Positions 13,901-24,976 of a DNA stretch of 64,000 nucleotides are shown one piece after another. The DNA is from Reticulascus tulasneorum (taxonomy: Eukaryota > Ascomycota > Sordariomycetes > Glomerellales > Reticulascaceae). The stretch spans positions 1,178,001-1,242,000 of the forward strand of contig LSAX01000011.1 in NCBI GenBank assembly GCA_001557505.1, read 5' to 3'. The position numbers were made by a program, and so were the translations under genes. The notes below the pieces were generated by a model. That model saw only the letters and a list, made by a program, of their open reading frames with translations. It was not told the DNA's origin and did not search any database. Each line of letters starts with the position of its first letter. Position 1 is the first letter of the stretch.

Positions 13901-16278
13901 ACTACAAGCATAGCGTCGTCCACCTTTGGAGTCTTGAGAAGCTCACTGATCGCGTCCGGCAAATGCGACAGATGCACCAGTACCTCGATCAACCAGAATA
14001 CGCTCAGCATCTGAGTTTGGACAACCCCTTCATCGAAACATGCATGCCTCAGTTCACGCTTGTTGGCGAGGCAGACGTTCCACTTAAAGCGGTCTTCGAG
14101 AGCCGGGTCCAGGATTTTGCTCTCGATATTCTATCTCCTCACACCTCCCAAGCTATTGGCATTATCAAACTTTCCTTGGAACCGTCCCATGCGAGAGCGC
14201 CATCCAACACTCTGAAATTCAACGTCGTCATGCATGAGATGGTTGGCTTTGCGGAGCGAGAAGGCACCGAGGTCCATGCTCAACTGTTCATCCCTGGTGT
14301 CTCGGAAGAAGATGGCGTCACAACCACTCAGATGATCAAGGACTTTGATGAGGGACCCATTCGGTTTGAGAGCGTCCACAGCATGAGTGTGCCGCTCTTC
14401 GGTCCACAGACTGCTACCCTGAGGGTTGCGATCTTTGCTCACGTATCTACCATGCATCTCGACAAGCTTCTCAGCTGGGATGACATGCGGGATGCTGTTC
14501 CCATCTCCCAAGGCAAGCCAAAGGGAGCAAGGATTGCCGAGTCACAGTTCTATACAGAGGAGAAGCACGACCTACTGGCAAGGATCCAAATCCTCGAGCT
14601 CAACGAGAACGGAGAGTACGTCCCCGTCGAGGTTACGCAGACGAGCGAGCTGGATAGTGGCACCTTCCAGTTACATCAAGGGTTACAAAGACGGATCGCA
14701 ATCAACTTGGCTCACAGCTCCAGTGATGCTTTACCTTGGGATGATGTCACATCAATTAGAGTCGGCAAAATCCAACTCATTGACCAAGCTGGCAAATCTC
14801 CAGACATGAGCTCCTCAACACCAGATATAGCGTTGCGGCTCGCCAACAAGCCAGTGTTCCGAGACAATGCAAATGGCACTCGAAGTATCACTATGATGGG
14901 TCAATGGGACTCAAGCTTGCACAATTCGCTCTTACTCGACCGAGTAACGGCTGAGAAGTACCGAGTACAGATGTCTGTCACCTGGGAAATCAACTCCGAC
15001 AAGTTTGAGGAGCCAATGAAGTTCTCCATGAATGTCTGTTGTCAAATCATGTCAAGGTCCTATGTTCGCCAGACGTCGATGTTAGCAGCCCTCTGGCAAA
15101 GCGTTAGAATTGTGCACTCCTCGAGCGGCATCTTCACGCTGTCGATGCGGCCAGCACCGATCAAAAGAGTTGGAGACCTGTGGAGGATGAGCAGCCAACA
15201 CGATTATGTGAAGGGCGAGGAAATGCTGACCACCTGGACACCGCGCGGTGTATCGCTTGTGGGGGACTATATTATGGCAAGAAAGAAGAGGAGAAGAATC
15301 ACGGAAATTGGGGCTGTGCAGACCCTGCTCAAAAAGATAGGTCTACCTGAGCCAAGGCATACCACCGCGGATGACGATCAATCCGAGTTCGTTCCCTCAC
15401 AGCCGATCCACCATGACGACGACGACCTCCTCAACGATACCCCAGAGAGCTCTCAGGTGCCAGTCACAGACGAAAGTGTCACTGATAATGGCCAGCAAGA
15501 TGAAGAAACGATCACGGTGGACCATCAGCCAGAATACTCCGAATCAGAGATCTTTCTTTTGGAACGATGTCTCAAGCTCTGGGGCCAGTATCCTGACCCA
15601 CTCATTCGCATTCTAAGCCCGGCAAACACTGATCCGCCAACCAATGGGATTGCACCGGAGGCAGCCTCCCCCCCTAATCTCGTCACCACCATCATCAAAG
15701 TTCCCAAGAACCCGAATGTGTTGAAAGGTGGTTACTTATTGGTCCCGAATAGCAGCTCAACGAGATGGGTGAAGAGGTTTGTGGAGCTTCGGCGGCCATA
15801 CCTTCATATTCATTCCGTAACAGATGGTGACGAGGTCGCGATCGTCAGCTTGAGAAATTCACGAATTGATAGCCAACCAGGGGTCGTTGGTTTGTTGCAG
15901 GGTAGCAGGCCAGAGGAACACGACGGTCCAGAAGCACAAGCGAATGGCAGCGGCGATGAGTTCCGGCCTAGCCACCGACGGACTTCTTCAGGACGAGTCA
16001 TCTCCACCATCTGGACCGGCACCGGAACCGGGGGCGCAGCCAACGGACCGTCGGGTGGACTTCAGAGGCTGAGCGAGCGACTTCAAGCAGGCGTCTTCGC
16101 CATTTACGGCACCGACAACACCTGGCTCTTCGCAGCTCGCAGCGAACGAGACAAGATGGATTGGATCTTCCGCATCGACCAGAGCTACGTTTCCAGTAGT
16201 GAGAGCGCAAACGGCAGCAGCACGGGCAGTCCAGGAGCAGGTGGATACCCGGATTCTTCGGGGATGAGTGACTACTGA
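10992..16278 (+). CDS. uncA: Kinesin-3 motor (Unc104/KIF1 family, fungal UncA type)
   Basis: Two exons, 10992-11064 and 11162-16278, give about 1729 residues; the second exon is 5.1 kb without an intron. This is a plus-end-directed microtubule motor that carries vesicles and endosomes in hyphae. The short first exon supplies the start of the motor fold (KVVVRVRPFNGR), and the phase-1 junction restores GREMDRNAKC. The P-loop GQTGSGKS is near residues 110-117, switch I is NMNETSSRSH, switch II DLAGSER is at about 260, and the neck region has STLRYADSAKRI. Next come an FHA domain (about 513-593), coiled coil (about 755-831), a KIF1B/DUF3694-type central region, and a C-terminal PH domain (about 1545-1699) opening with GGYLLVPNSSSTRWVKRF. 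Neurospora NKIN3 and Aspergillus UncA are the expected homologues. The PH domain carries a low-complexity insert of about 70-75 residues between its early strands and the C-terminal WLFAARSERDKMDWIF helix. Family identity is certain; the symbol follows the Aspergillus name. Confidence 0.96.
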
Positions 16279-18411
16279 ACAGCTCCACTAGAGAGTCGCG
16301 GTTACGAAGTTTATGGATGATTTAATTTTGGATGAGCAACTATACACTCCACATCATTTCTTTTGTTTGTATCACATATGATTGTATTAGGATTATACCC
16401 CCTTGAGTTTGAGGAAACGGGAGGACATTGTGATTCGCATGCTCTCGGGGCCGAGGTGCTGTAGAATGAAGCATGGCGAGAGTCCCTTTTGTCTACTAGT
16501 CCAGGTCATTCCTTGGCTTAGATGGCGTGGAATAGGAATCCACGGCACTGGAGTGGTTGGATCAGATGCGAGTTGTAAATATGACAATCACATAATTGGA
16601 AAAGCCGGATTTCTCGGATTTGCCATTGCTAACTCCTGGGCTGACACGCGTTTTCTTGCCATCATCCTGTGTGTTATTGAGGCTCCAGCGGTCGCCACTC
16701 AGACCAGTCGGTCCGTTGGAGTCTTACGAGGCCCGATTCTCAGGCAGAAGCCGTCGGTTCAGAACCTCGGTGCATCTCACACAGAAACGTTCGTATTGAA
16801 ACTAATCAATAATTTGATTGTCCTTAGCACGAGACTTTCGGTGCGTCGGCAAGCTTGAAGATCTTTAACCCGAGAACTTCTAGTTGTTGCTCACCACCAC
16901 CAAGCTATCCAGGCCACCATAATTCCTGTCACATAAGGCATCTATTTCTCACTTGTAAAGACTTTACGTCATTGGCCTGAGGGCCTGTTGCTATAACCTT
17001 ACAGGTGCACGCCAATGTACCGAGTGATTGGGCAGCTGTGAGTCGCTGACATCAGCGCTACGAAGCCGGGGTACCGGGGAGGTCAGATTGGACTTCTGTA
17101 TAGTACGTAGTACCAGACCAGAGTCTGCAACGCATGCCTGAATAAGCACGACATCTGCCGCCTCTATTCTTGGCACGGCAGTGGCGCAGTGGCCTGTTTT
17201 CAAATTACTCCTTTCAGACACTGCGAGGCTCTGGAGCGCGGCATATCACTTGGCAGCCAGGCTGAGATAATGGGCAGAGAGGCAAAGACGAAATGGTGAG
17301 AATAGGATGTCCAATAGAACGATCCCTCAGGCTTGAGCTGGGCCGTTCATCCACGCAGCACTTGTCCGTATTTCAGGGTTTGGCGGCGTCTGTCACTTGA
17401 CAGTGTTATGCCTCCTGTGGCCGAACGACCATCGCATGCGACGTATCGGTGGCCACAGCTTGACACGACCACCAGATTCACCACATAGAGCCTCTTGCCA
17501 CATTGCAATCAATATTGCGCCTCTTGCTACTAATGCCGCGTGTGAAGAGTCAGTCCATTGCAGGCAATGTCTCATTGCGTTGTACAATGGCGAATTGGAC
17601 TCGCAACACTTGTTCGCACATATTGGACCACCCGTCCTCAGCGAGCTTGCCGGCTGACTGTCCCTCAACAGCACTGTTCACTGGAACAGGCAAGTAATTC
17701 GATCGAACAAACAGCAATCTCCCCGAGACTCTCATTCTCACCCTGCTCTTAAAGGCCAGCCAATCAGCAGCGTAGACAGCCACAGCCAATGCTGACCGAC
17801 GACCAGCCGGATTTTCCCAGGCTCCAGAATCCGGGGTTCTCCTCCCGTAAACTTATTCGCCGTAGTATCCGAGGCTTTCTATTTCGAGATGTCGATCGCC
17901 CACTAAACCTTAGTTTCCTCGGATACGGGGGCACCTGAACGAGATGCTCAGCCCTACAGCTCGCAACGTTGTAGGGCGAAGGATGAGGCTGGGGGGGTTG
18001 CTCGTAACGTTTCGGGGATTTTGTGAGCTAGCTGCTCATAATCACGACTCGGTGAGGCTACGAGATGAGTATGTGCCGAGTGGCAGTTGGACCTCTGCCG
18101 AGGCGGCGAGCTGCACATGCCACGTTGGGCTACAGTCAGATCGTACTTCTCGTATTGGCATCTGGAGATTTCATGTCATCGCATCTCGTGCTGGATGCCT
18201 CCGCCACGACGGTGCGTATCGAGGTTCGTATTTAGTGTCGATCGCAAGAGGGAGATGGCTATAAAGGCTTGTGTTCGTGGACTGTTGAAGGTGTTCCTAT
18301 CATCATAACCAGCATCAGCATCAGCATCATCGACTTCAACTTCACACCAAACAACCAAAATCACCACACCTTTCAACAACAGCTCTTAGCTTACCTTTAC
18401 CAACATTCACA
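16279..18411. other. Gene-free region between kinesin-3 and the But2-type gene
   Basis: Small unrelated open frames only. The right end holds the promoter of the secreted protein gene, with a TATA box and a leader rich in CATCA and CAACA. Confidence 0.5.
18260..18266 (+). promoter_or_regulatory. TATA box of the But2-type secreted protein gene
   Basis: TATAAAG within GGCTATAAAGG lies about 146 bases before the ATG, a usual distance for a fungal TATA promoter with a short leader. The leader is purine-poor and has no ATG before the start. Confidence 0.6.
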
Positions 18412-18900
18412 ATGCATTTCACCACTGCCCTCACCGCCCTCCTCTCCGCTACCGCCATCTCCGCTTCCCCGGTAACGGGTAACACCAAGCGTGAATGTAG
18501 CGTACAATATCCCTCAGCGCTGGGTTTCCCCATCAACTATAGCATCTCCAAGACCATCAACCCGCCTTCGGAGGTCAAGAACAGCGTCTCTTTCAACCTG
18601 CCGCCAAATGCCGGAGGGCCATGCTCCTTGGTCGTCAAGTTCCCACCAGGCTACCCGATCAAGAAGTCCGGCTCATCCCGGGTTGATATCCACGCTGTAG
18701 ACGGCCCAGCCGCGGGCGCGCTTGTTGGCTCTGTTGACTTCACGTCGAACCCGGACACGGAGACCGTGACCACCATCAACAGCTTCGCCTGCAGGACCTC
18801 GATGAACTACGAGCTTTCGATTGAGAGCGACTGGCAGGATGGGAGTGTCGCATTCTCGGAGATTCAGGGCGCAGGCCTGGTCATGACATACGGATGCTAG
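18412..18900 (+). CDS. Small secreted protein, But2 C-terminal-domain type
   Basis: A single exon encodes 162 residues. A signal peptide (hydrophobic core TALTALLSATAIS, likely cleavage near residues 18-20) is followed by TKR at 25-27, a Kex2-type dibasic site just before the mature start at Glu28-Cys29. The mature part is predicted beta-rich and has four cysteines (C29, C71, C127, C162), enough for two disulfides, with the last cysteine at the C-terminus. The pattern, including CSLVVKFPPGYP and DVNSxGS-like strand spacing, resembles fungal secreted proteins annotated as ubiquitin 3 binding protein But2 C-terminal domain; that name is inherited from a yeast protein and does not imply a ubiquitin role here. 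It probably acts in the wall or outside the cell. The start is fixed by the signal peptide. Family call from memory, not searched. Confidence 0.85.
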   Translation: MHFTTALTALLSATAISASPVTGNTKRECSVQYPSALGFPINYSISKTINPPSEVKNSVSFNLPPNAGGPCSLVVKFPPGYPIKKSGSSRVDIHAVDGPAAGALVGSVDFTSNPDTETVTTINSFACRTSMNYELSIESDWQDGSVAFSEIQGAGLVMTYGC

Positions 18901-20739
18901 AGGGAGCATCTTGATGGAATGGACCAACTCCTGCCAACGATTGTCTCGCGTCTTGGAGCTTGCATTCGTAAAGTGAGGATTGGGCACAAAGAATAGCTGG
19001 ATCAGAGCTTGGGTCGGAAATCGTGGCGGAGTGTAATCTATCTTTGCTGTTGGGCGGCCGCCGGGAGGGAGGGAGGGGGTTCTGCATTGGACGGCGTTAT
19101 TGTACATACAGACATTCCTTCGTACACAAAAATGAAGAACTCAGCCAAATGAGTTGAGTTAACCCTCGACATTGAGCAAAGTAGAACAAGTTGAAGGTCG
19201 GGCCACCTGCCTCTCCCGGAAATAGAATGTCACCCATTTCGAAGTGCTGTTTTCTGGATATCCCATCGCAGCCTCCAGACAACCACATAGTTGCTCAGGG
19301 GACCAATCAATACGGGATGCCCTTCGTCCTATACGGATGCATTATCCTTGTCCTTGCATGCTCCAAGACAACTGGATCGTCGGTTTCTGATAAAGCCACT
19401 AACTAACGATGGCCAGCCCCCCCATTCGGAACCGAAACACCACGGCAGATAAATGTTGTGCCTCTCTTTTCAGCATTGACAGACTCGAAATGGATGTCGA
19501 GGGCTAGTAAAACTCCCTCATGCGCCTCTAATCTCGGTCCTTATTTCATCTGCGGCCGTCGCTTTCTTGGCGATTCAAGACAACTTCGAGGCAGGTGGTA
19601 TAGGGGAGACTCTAGCTTCACTCATCCCTAGAGACGGACCAGCGGCGCTCCTGACCGCGCGAGTCCTCTATAGACTTTTCTTTACTCTTAGTAATGATTT
19701 CAACGTCTATTCTTACGTAACTCATGATCACGGTCAAAGAAGAATGAAACGTAATGAGCAGTACAAAGAAAGTACAAAGGAAACAGGCGCACACAAAGCA
19801 ACCCACCACGGAGGATAGCTCCTAGATTGCATCTAGCACATCATACCATCTGCATCTCAGCGGCGTGAGCTAGGAGATCGTCTGAGAAGACTGCATTCTG
19901 TATGCTTGAAACTTGTAAAACAAGGATTGCTCCTTGATGAAGATGCTATTACCAGAACGTGGGAAGCGTCTCTTCAGTGAAGAGGGAGCCAAGCGGCGGC
20001 CTCTGTTGGGGTCCGTAACGGTCTTTCTACATTTTCCATCACCTTGACTTGTGCCGAACACTGCCACGTCTCTCAAATTGTGTGTTTGACATTCAAGATG
20101 TTCTGGGCAGACACAGACCGCCCCCAAGCATCACCAGGTTGCTTGCATGAGCCATTACCGGCCCTCGGAGTACTTCCCATTTCGTCCTATCTATGCATCT
20201 GCATCGTCATAATAGGGAGCTCGTATTGGACATTTCAAACCTCAAAGCCTTGATAGTCCTAGATCTGTGCCTCCGGGAGGAGAAGAAATGGGAAGTTCCG
20301 TCCGACGTCAACCCCTTACTCACGCGGAAACCTCATCCGCCTGATAATGCCACCTGACCAAGGACTGTTCCAAGGTTTATAACATACGAGAAGCGCTCAT
20401 GCGCGGATCCGCGCCCCTTGGTCTCCGACAGCCCCCCTTAGATCATCGTGCAAGCACTACCACCCGGCCCATTAGCCAATCCAGTTGCACAGCGTTCGGC
20501 CGAATGAGAATGCTTCGTTGCCATTCTACCGAGACTGCGGAAGCCCTCCGCGTGCATGGATAATTCTTTAACCTCGTGGCACCTAGGGTGGGCCCCCCAG
20601 CTTCTATCAAGGTATAGTCGTGGCATTGATCAACTTTTTGTGATATACTTTCAAGCCATGGATGACAGCGAACAACGTTACCGGGTTAATGGGAACTTAG
20701 AAATTAGCAACAGCAGCCACGATTTCTAATCATAGCCTT
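18901..20739. other. Gene-free region between the But2-type gene and the GNAT gene
   Basis: The two flanking genes converge here. Only short unsupported open frames are present; no RNA gene or repeat was recognised. Confidence 0.5.
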
Positions 20740-21559
20740 TCACTCTCTGAACATGACGGCACCGCCTTCCCAGTCTGCCAACGGGCCGATGTTCGCCCTC
20801 CCCTTTTCCACAAACCCCAGTCTCTCGTAGAAGGGCTCGACGCCCTTGACCCCAATTAACCAGGCTGTCACGCCTTCAGCATCAACGCGCTGGAGCGTGT
20901 GGGCCACCAACATGCTGCCATAACCCTTGCCCTGGAACGCGGGATCGACGCTGAGCGTGGAGAGATACCAGCCCAGCTTCCGCTGCGGTGGGTCCTCGAG
21001 GAGAGGTTGTACAATCCCGCCGGCGCTGTCAAAGACGTTGATCCAGGCTGGGTCGGCTGATCTTGGCGGCCAGAGGCGCTTCGCAAGATCGTTTAGGGTC
21101 AAGAGGATAGGCTGGATCCAGCCACCTGTAGAGTGAGTCGATCGTGTTAGTGCTCACCATAGATCTTCATGTGTCTAGATCGGCAGGCAGGAGACTTGTC
21201 GGCATCTGGTGGCGCCGCAAGTGGGGGGAGGGGATGGAACTCGTACGTATCGTGAACCAGCCCTCGTGCTTGGCTTTCTTCTTCTCATCCAGGTAATTTC
21301 GCCTCCACCAGACAAAGCCAGCGACGCGTTCGGGTCCCCCGTCCACGCCATCAACGACGGCGACGTGGAACATCTGCTCCTGGTGGCCCCAGTAGCGGGC
21401 ATAGAAATAGCGATAGGCCCAATTCTCATGGTCCGCCGGATACATGTCACTCTTTGGATGCATCCTGCTATGGATGTTGTCCTTCGAAAAGGTAAGGACG
21501 TAAATCCGGGCAATGGCTGCAAGATCCGATGACCTGCCCGGGCGGATGCGGACCGACAT
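20740..21559 (-). CDS. GNAT-family N-acetyltransferase
   Basis: Two exons on the minus strand, 21559-21247 and 21125-20740, give 232 residues. The phase-1 junction (C|GT, Arg105) joins WFTI to GWIQPILLTLN. The product is predicted to transfer an acyl group from acyl-CoA to an amine; the substrate is unknown. The acyl-CoA-binding motif A is LSVDPAFQGKGYGSML, with the Q-x-x-G-x-G pyrophosphate loop at residues 169-174. The C-terminal EPFYERLGFVEKG is the typical GNAT strand-helix end. The N-terminal half (RPGRSSDLAAIARIY, YRYFYARYWGHQEQMF) is of the kind seen in many uncharacterised fungal acetyltransferases. ATG at 21559 is chosen; a GTG lies two codons upstream. The gene stands alone with about 1.8 kb and 3.4 kb of non-coding DNA either side, so context gives no substrate. 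Confidence 0.9.
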
Positions 21560-24500
21560 TGCCACGAGAGGACAAGAGACCTACCTACAGACGTATACTT
21601 GGGGCGAAAGGCAAGTGCAGTTCCGCAAAAGTAACCCCCGGGGTTAGGAGTTAGGTGTAAATCACCCTGACGGCGGGAATTTCACTCCTTCTCCAAAGGA
21701 CTTGCTTGAGACGCAGTCGCGCGTCGCAGCAGCAGACCAGACGCTGACTGTCGTTCGGATCCGTCGCAGCCGCCCGACGTTCGGCAACAAACCACCTTTT
21801 GGCACGGGGGTCAGCAAATCCATCCTTCACAGTTCCAAACGGCATGAAGTGGGTGGCTTTTTTTGGTATTCGTAGGGACTGGGGGGTTGAACAAACAGAT
21901 TTGGTGGCGTCCGAGTGTTTGGAGCTTGGTCGTCGCCAAAAAGTTCCGGTCCTGGGTTCCCTCTCTCTCACACAACCCAATTGGCCCCCAACCCTTTTTC
22001 TCAAATGAACCGTCTTGTAGTAGGGTACTCTTTTTTTTCTTTCTTTAGGGCATAGACGAAGATGCGGTACGTTACCCACTTTGGCTTGCTCCTACTTAAA
22101 GCAAAAGAAATAAAGCTCTTAGCCTACGATCTGAATTTTTTTTTGGGTGGAATAAAACTTTGCGCCTTTCGCTATGCATCTACATCCGGTGTTCGGCCTG
22201 ATGACTCATTTTTCGGCTCCGTGCGGAGGGCAAACCCGGGCAGGATCAGGAATGCCGGGCAGGCTGGAGAGAGGTCGCACACGGGGCACCGTAGTCTGGG
22301 ATTGAGAAAGAAATTGGTCAATTGACCACGTCAATCGGACCACGGCATCAACCACGTCTCATGTGTTCCAAGTTGTTCAAGGGTGTGTGTCCTTCATACG
22401 CCCGCAACGGTGACCGCAGCCAAACGCCTCCAGTAGTAGTCTAACGTCTGAGGGTTTTGGAGATTGGGAAAATGGCCCCCAACCTGATGCCGGTGTCTAA
22501 AAGAGTCCCCCGGCTGCGGTGACGCCGAAGTGGGAACCCAATTCCCCAATTTAGATAGTGCAATGCCTGCCGTCTCTAGTTCACTCAATGTCCCGAGAGG
22601 GAAGGGGGGTGAGGGGGGTTCAATTAAAGTTCGTAATCTCACTGCTTGGAGCGATTTTGACGGAGGGACGGCCACGATGTGTTGATTAGTAGTCGTCCCA
22701 CCGCTGGTCTGTGAGCAGAGTATGACAGTGAGAAATCCCCGCACAGTCAGGAATGAGGTTGCGAGTAGGGTGAGAGGTTGGAAACGACCATGTGGTTTCG
22801 ACCGATCGCCTGCACCCGGGTGGCAGGGGAAGGCAACGACGCCATCCTCAGGTGACACGAGGCCTCAAGCCAATGAGGCGTGGGGGATCAGACGACGATG
22901 GCATCACAAAGCAGCCCAAGCGGAACCTGCCTCAACTAGCAAGCTAGCTGGCCTGACTGACCACACGACAGGACACGGCACGATGTATCGAGTTGCCTCT
23001 CCGCCCCAGTCATCAGTCCAGGAGGCCGCTGCAACTGTGGAGTTGCGAAGGCACGACGAGAGCCCATCCCACGCAGTAAACATGGAAATAGCAACAGATG
23101 TCGTCCGTCGGGAGAGGTCTCCGACAAGAAAGCGACCCCTCGATTCGACGCCATGAGACTGCATGTCCGTCCAAAAGGATTGCCGTGCCACGTGCTTCTG
23201 CTCCTGTGCACGGAGAGCTAGACCAGACAGGGTGCCTCGTAGTGACGATATGTGGGAAGATTGGCCAGCTTGCCAGCTCATGCCTGCCCTGCTCTGGCCA
23301 TATTGCTGGGGGGTTAGGTAAAGTTAGAACAAACTAGCATATAGCAGCCGAAGGAGGCCCGGTTTCCCATCCATTGTCGGGGTTCGCGAAGAAAAAGCTG
23401 GTACGCAGGACCATACAGCCCTACAGGGTCCCCCATCATTCTCCTACCTCCCTATTCGCGGGTGCGGTCGCTAAGGGGGGCCGACAATTGGCTGTGGGTT
23501 CATCGGACGGCCCCCAATCTACTCTAAATGGTCGCTGTTGACATGGTCCTTTTGCAGACGACTGACATTGCATCTATCTAAACACACAATCAATCTGACC
23601 GCCAAGATTTTGGCCGACCCAAGGGCTAGCGGCGGCGCTCATGATGTGGAGCTGCATTGCAGCATGTCCCTGTACGATAGCCCTGTAAGGCCCCGTATTG
23701 GCCCCGAGATCCCCCATTGAATCCACAGGCTTTGGGGCTAGTTGGCGTGCCTAGCGCCGCTGTAGCAAACCTACCTGCCTACCCCTACCTTACCTCCGGG
23801 CAACCACGAGCACAACTCTAGCAGTGGACAGCAGCAGCAGTAGAAGCACCACCACCAGCCTGGAGCACACCCCGGCCTCGGAAAACCACCCCCCCTCTCC
23901 CTCTGCCCAGCCCACCAACTAATGAACTCCGTGCTACGTAGAGAGCCACTTATAGCCTATCCCCAACTTGCCCCAGTCCGAATTGGGTATGATATGGACG
24001 TTCAAAGGTTTGTTCTAGCGGCCCCCATTTTCCTCCTCCCCTTCCCTCCCACGGACGGCCCATGGTCCCAGGTTCTCGCACATGGCAATGCAAAATGGTA
24101 CTGCACTGCAACTCCACCAGCATGAAGCATGGCCGAACCACACTGCTTGACTGCGTACCTACTGTACGTGCAGTACAGCAGTCCAGGACAAGGGCCTTGG
24201 AACCACCTACCGCCCTTCGTTTTGGACTTCTTTCGCTGCCACACCCAACGGCCGCAGGAACCGCGTTTCCCACTTGCCTCTCCTCCTCCGCTCCTGATTT
24301 GCGACTGTACGTACGTACGTCCGTTTCCGTACCTACATCTTGCCAATGCACCTCCCGTACACACACACACACGCTCTCTCACGCACGCGCATCGTCGTAG
24401 CTCGCAGTATGGGGTGAATAAGTACATCGCCTGGGAGAGCCGCTACCCTGCCATGTCAGCAGCTTACTCAATCGACCCTCCCAAACAGCCCTATGGTAAA

Positions 24501-24976
24501 GCCGGTTTAGCGGAGGCCCTCTTCCTAATAATAGCCCTGCCACTTTTACCTCCCCTCCTGCTCCTCATGCATCTCACCCCCATCCCACGAGTAAACATGG
24601 CGGTACGTAGTGTGTAGCACCGTTACCAGGACCCCAAGAGCCAGGTATGCAAAGTACCCCAGACGCTCCGTATTGATGTACCTTGTGGTGGTGTAGGTAA
24701 TGAATCTGATTACCAGGGGGGCCGGCGAGGGGGCTTGATACTTGGGCATGTACAACATCGGTACGTCCTCAAGTAGAAGCTTACCTATGTAGTAGTTATC
24801 TAAGCTTGATCCATCCCCCGGTCCGCGCTGCCTCTTTCAAGACTTTAAATCCTTCGACATTTCCAGTCACCTTCTAGAACTCGTTCCATCCCAAAGCCAA
24901 GAAAGCCATACTCGTCCTCCAAACTTCAGACTCGACCCAGAACTTGATTCCCGCAAACCAGCTCCAGTCAGACACA
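21560..24976. other. Gene-free divergent intergenic region (GNAT / transcription factor)
   Basis: This 3.4 kb stretch is non-coding as far as I can see. It contains short T and A runs near 22030-22145, a TACGTACGTACGT run at 24308-24320 and an AC dinucleotide run at about 24359-24372. The part from about 23760 onward is C-rich and pyrimidine-rich and probably forms the transcription factor promoter and leader. Confidence 0.5.
24359..24372. repeat. AC dinucleotide microsatellite
   Basis: A short run of AC repeats, followed by CTCTCTC, in the upstream region of the transcription factor gene. Confidence 0.75.
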
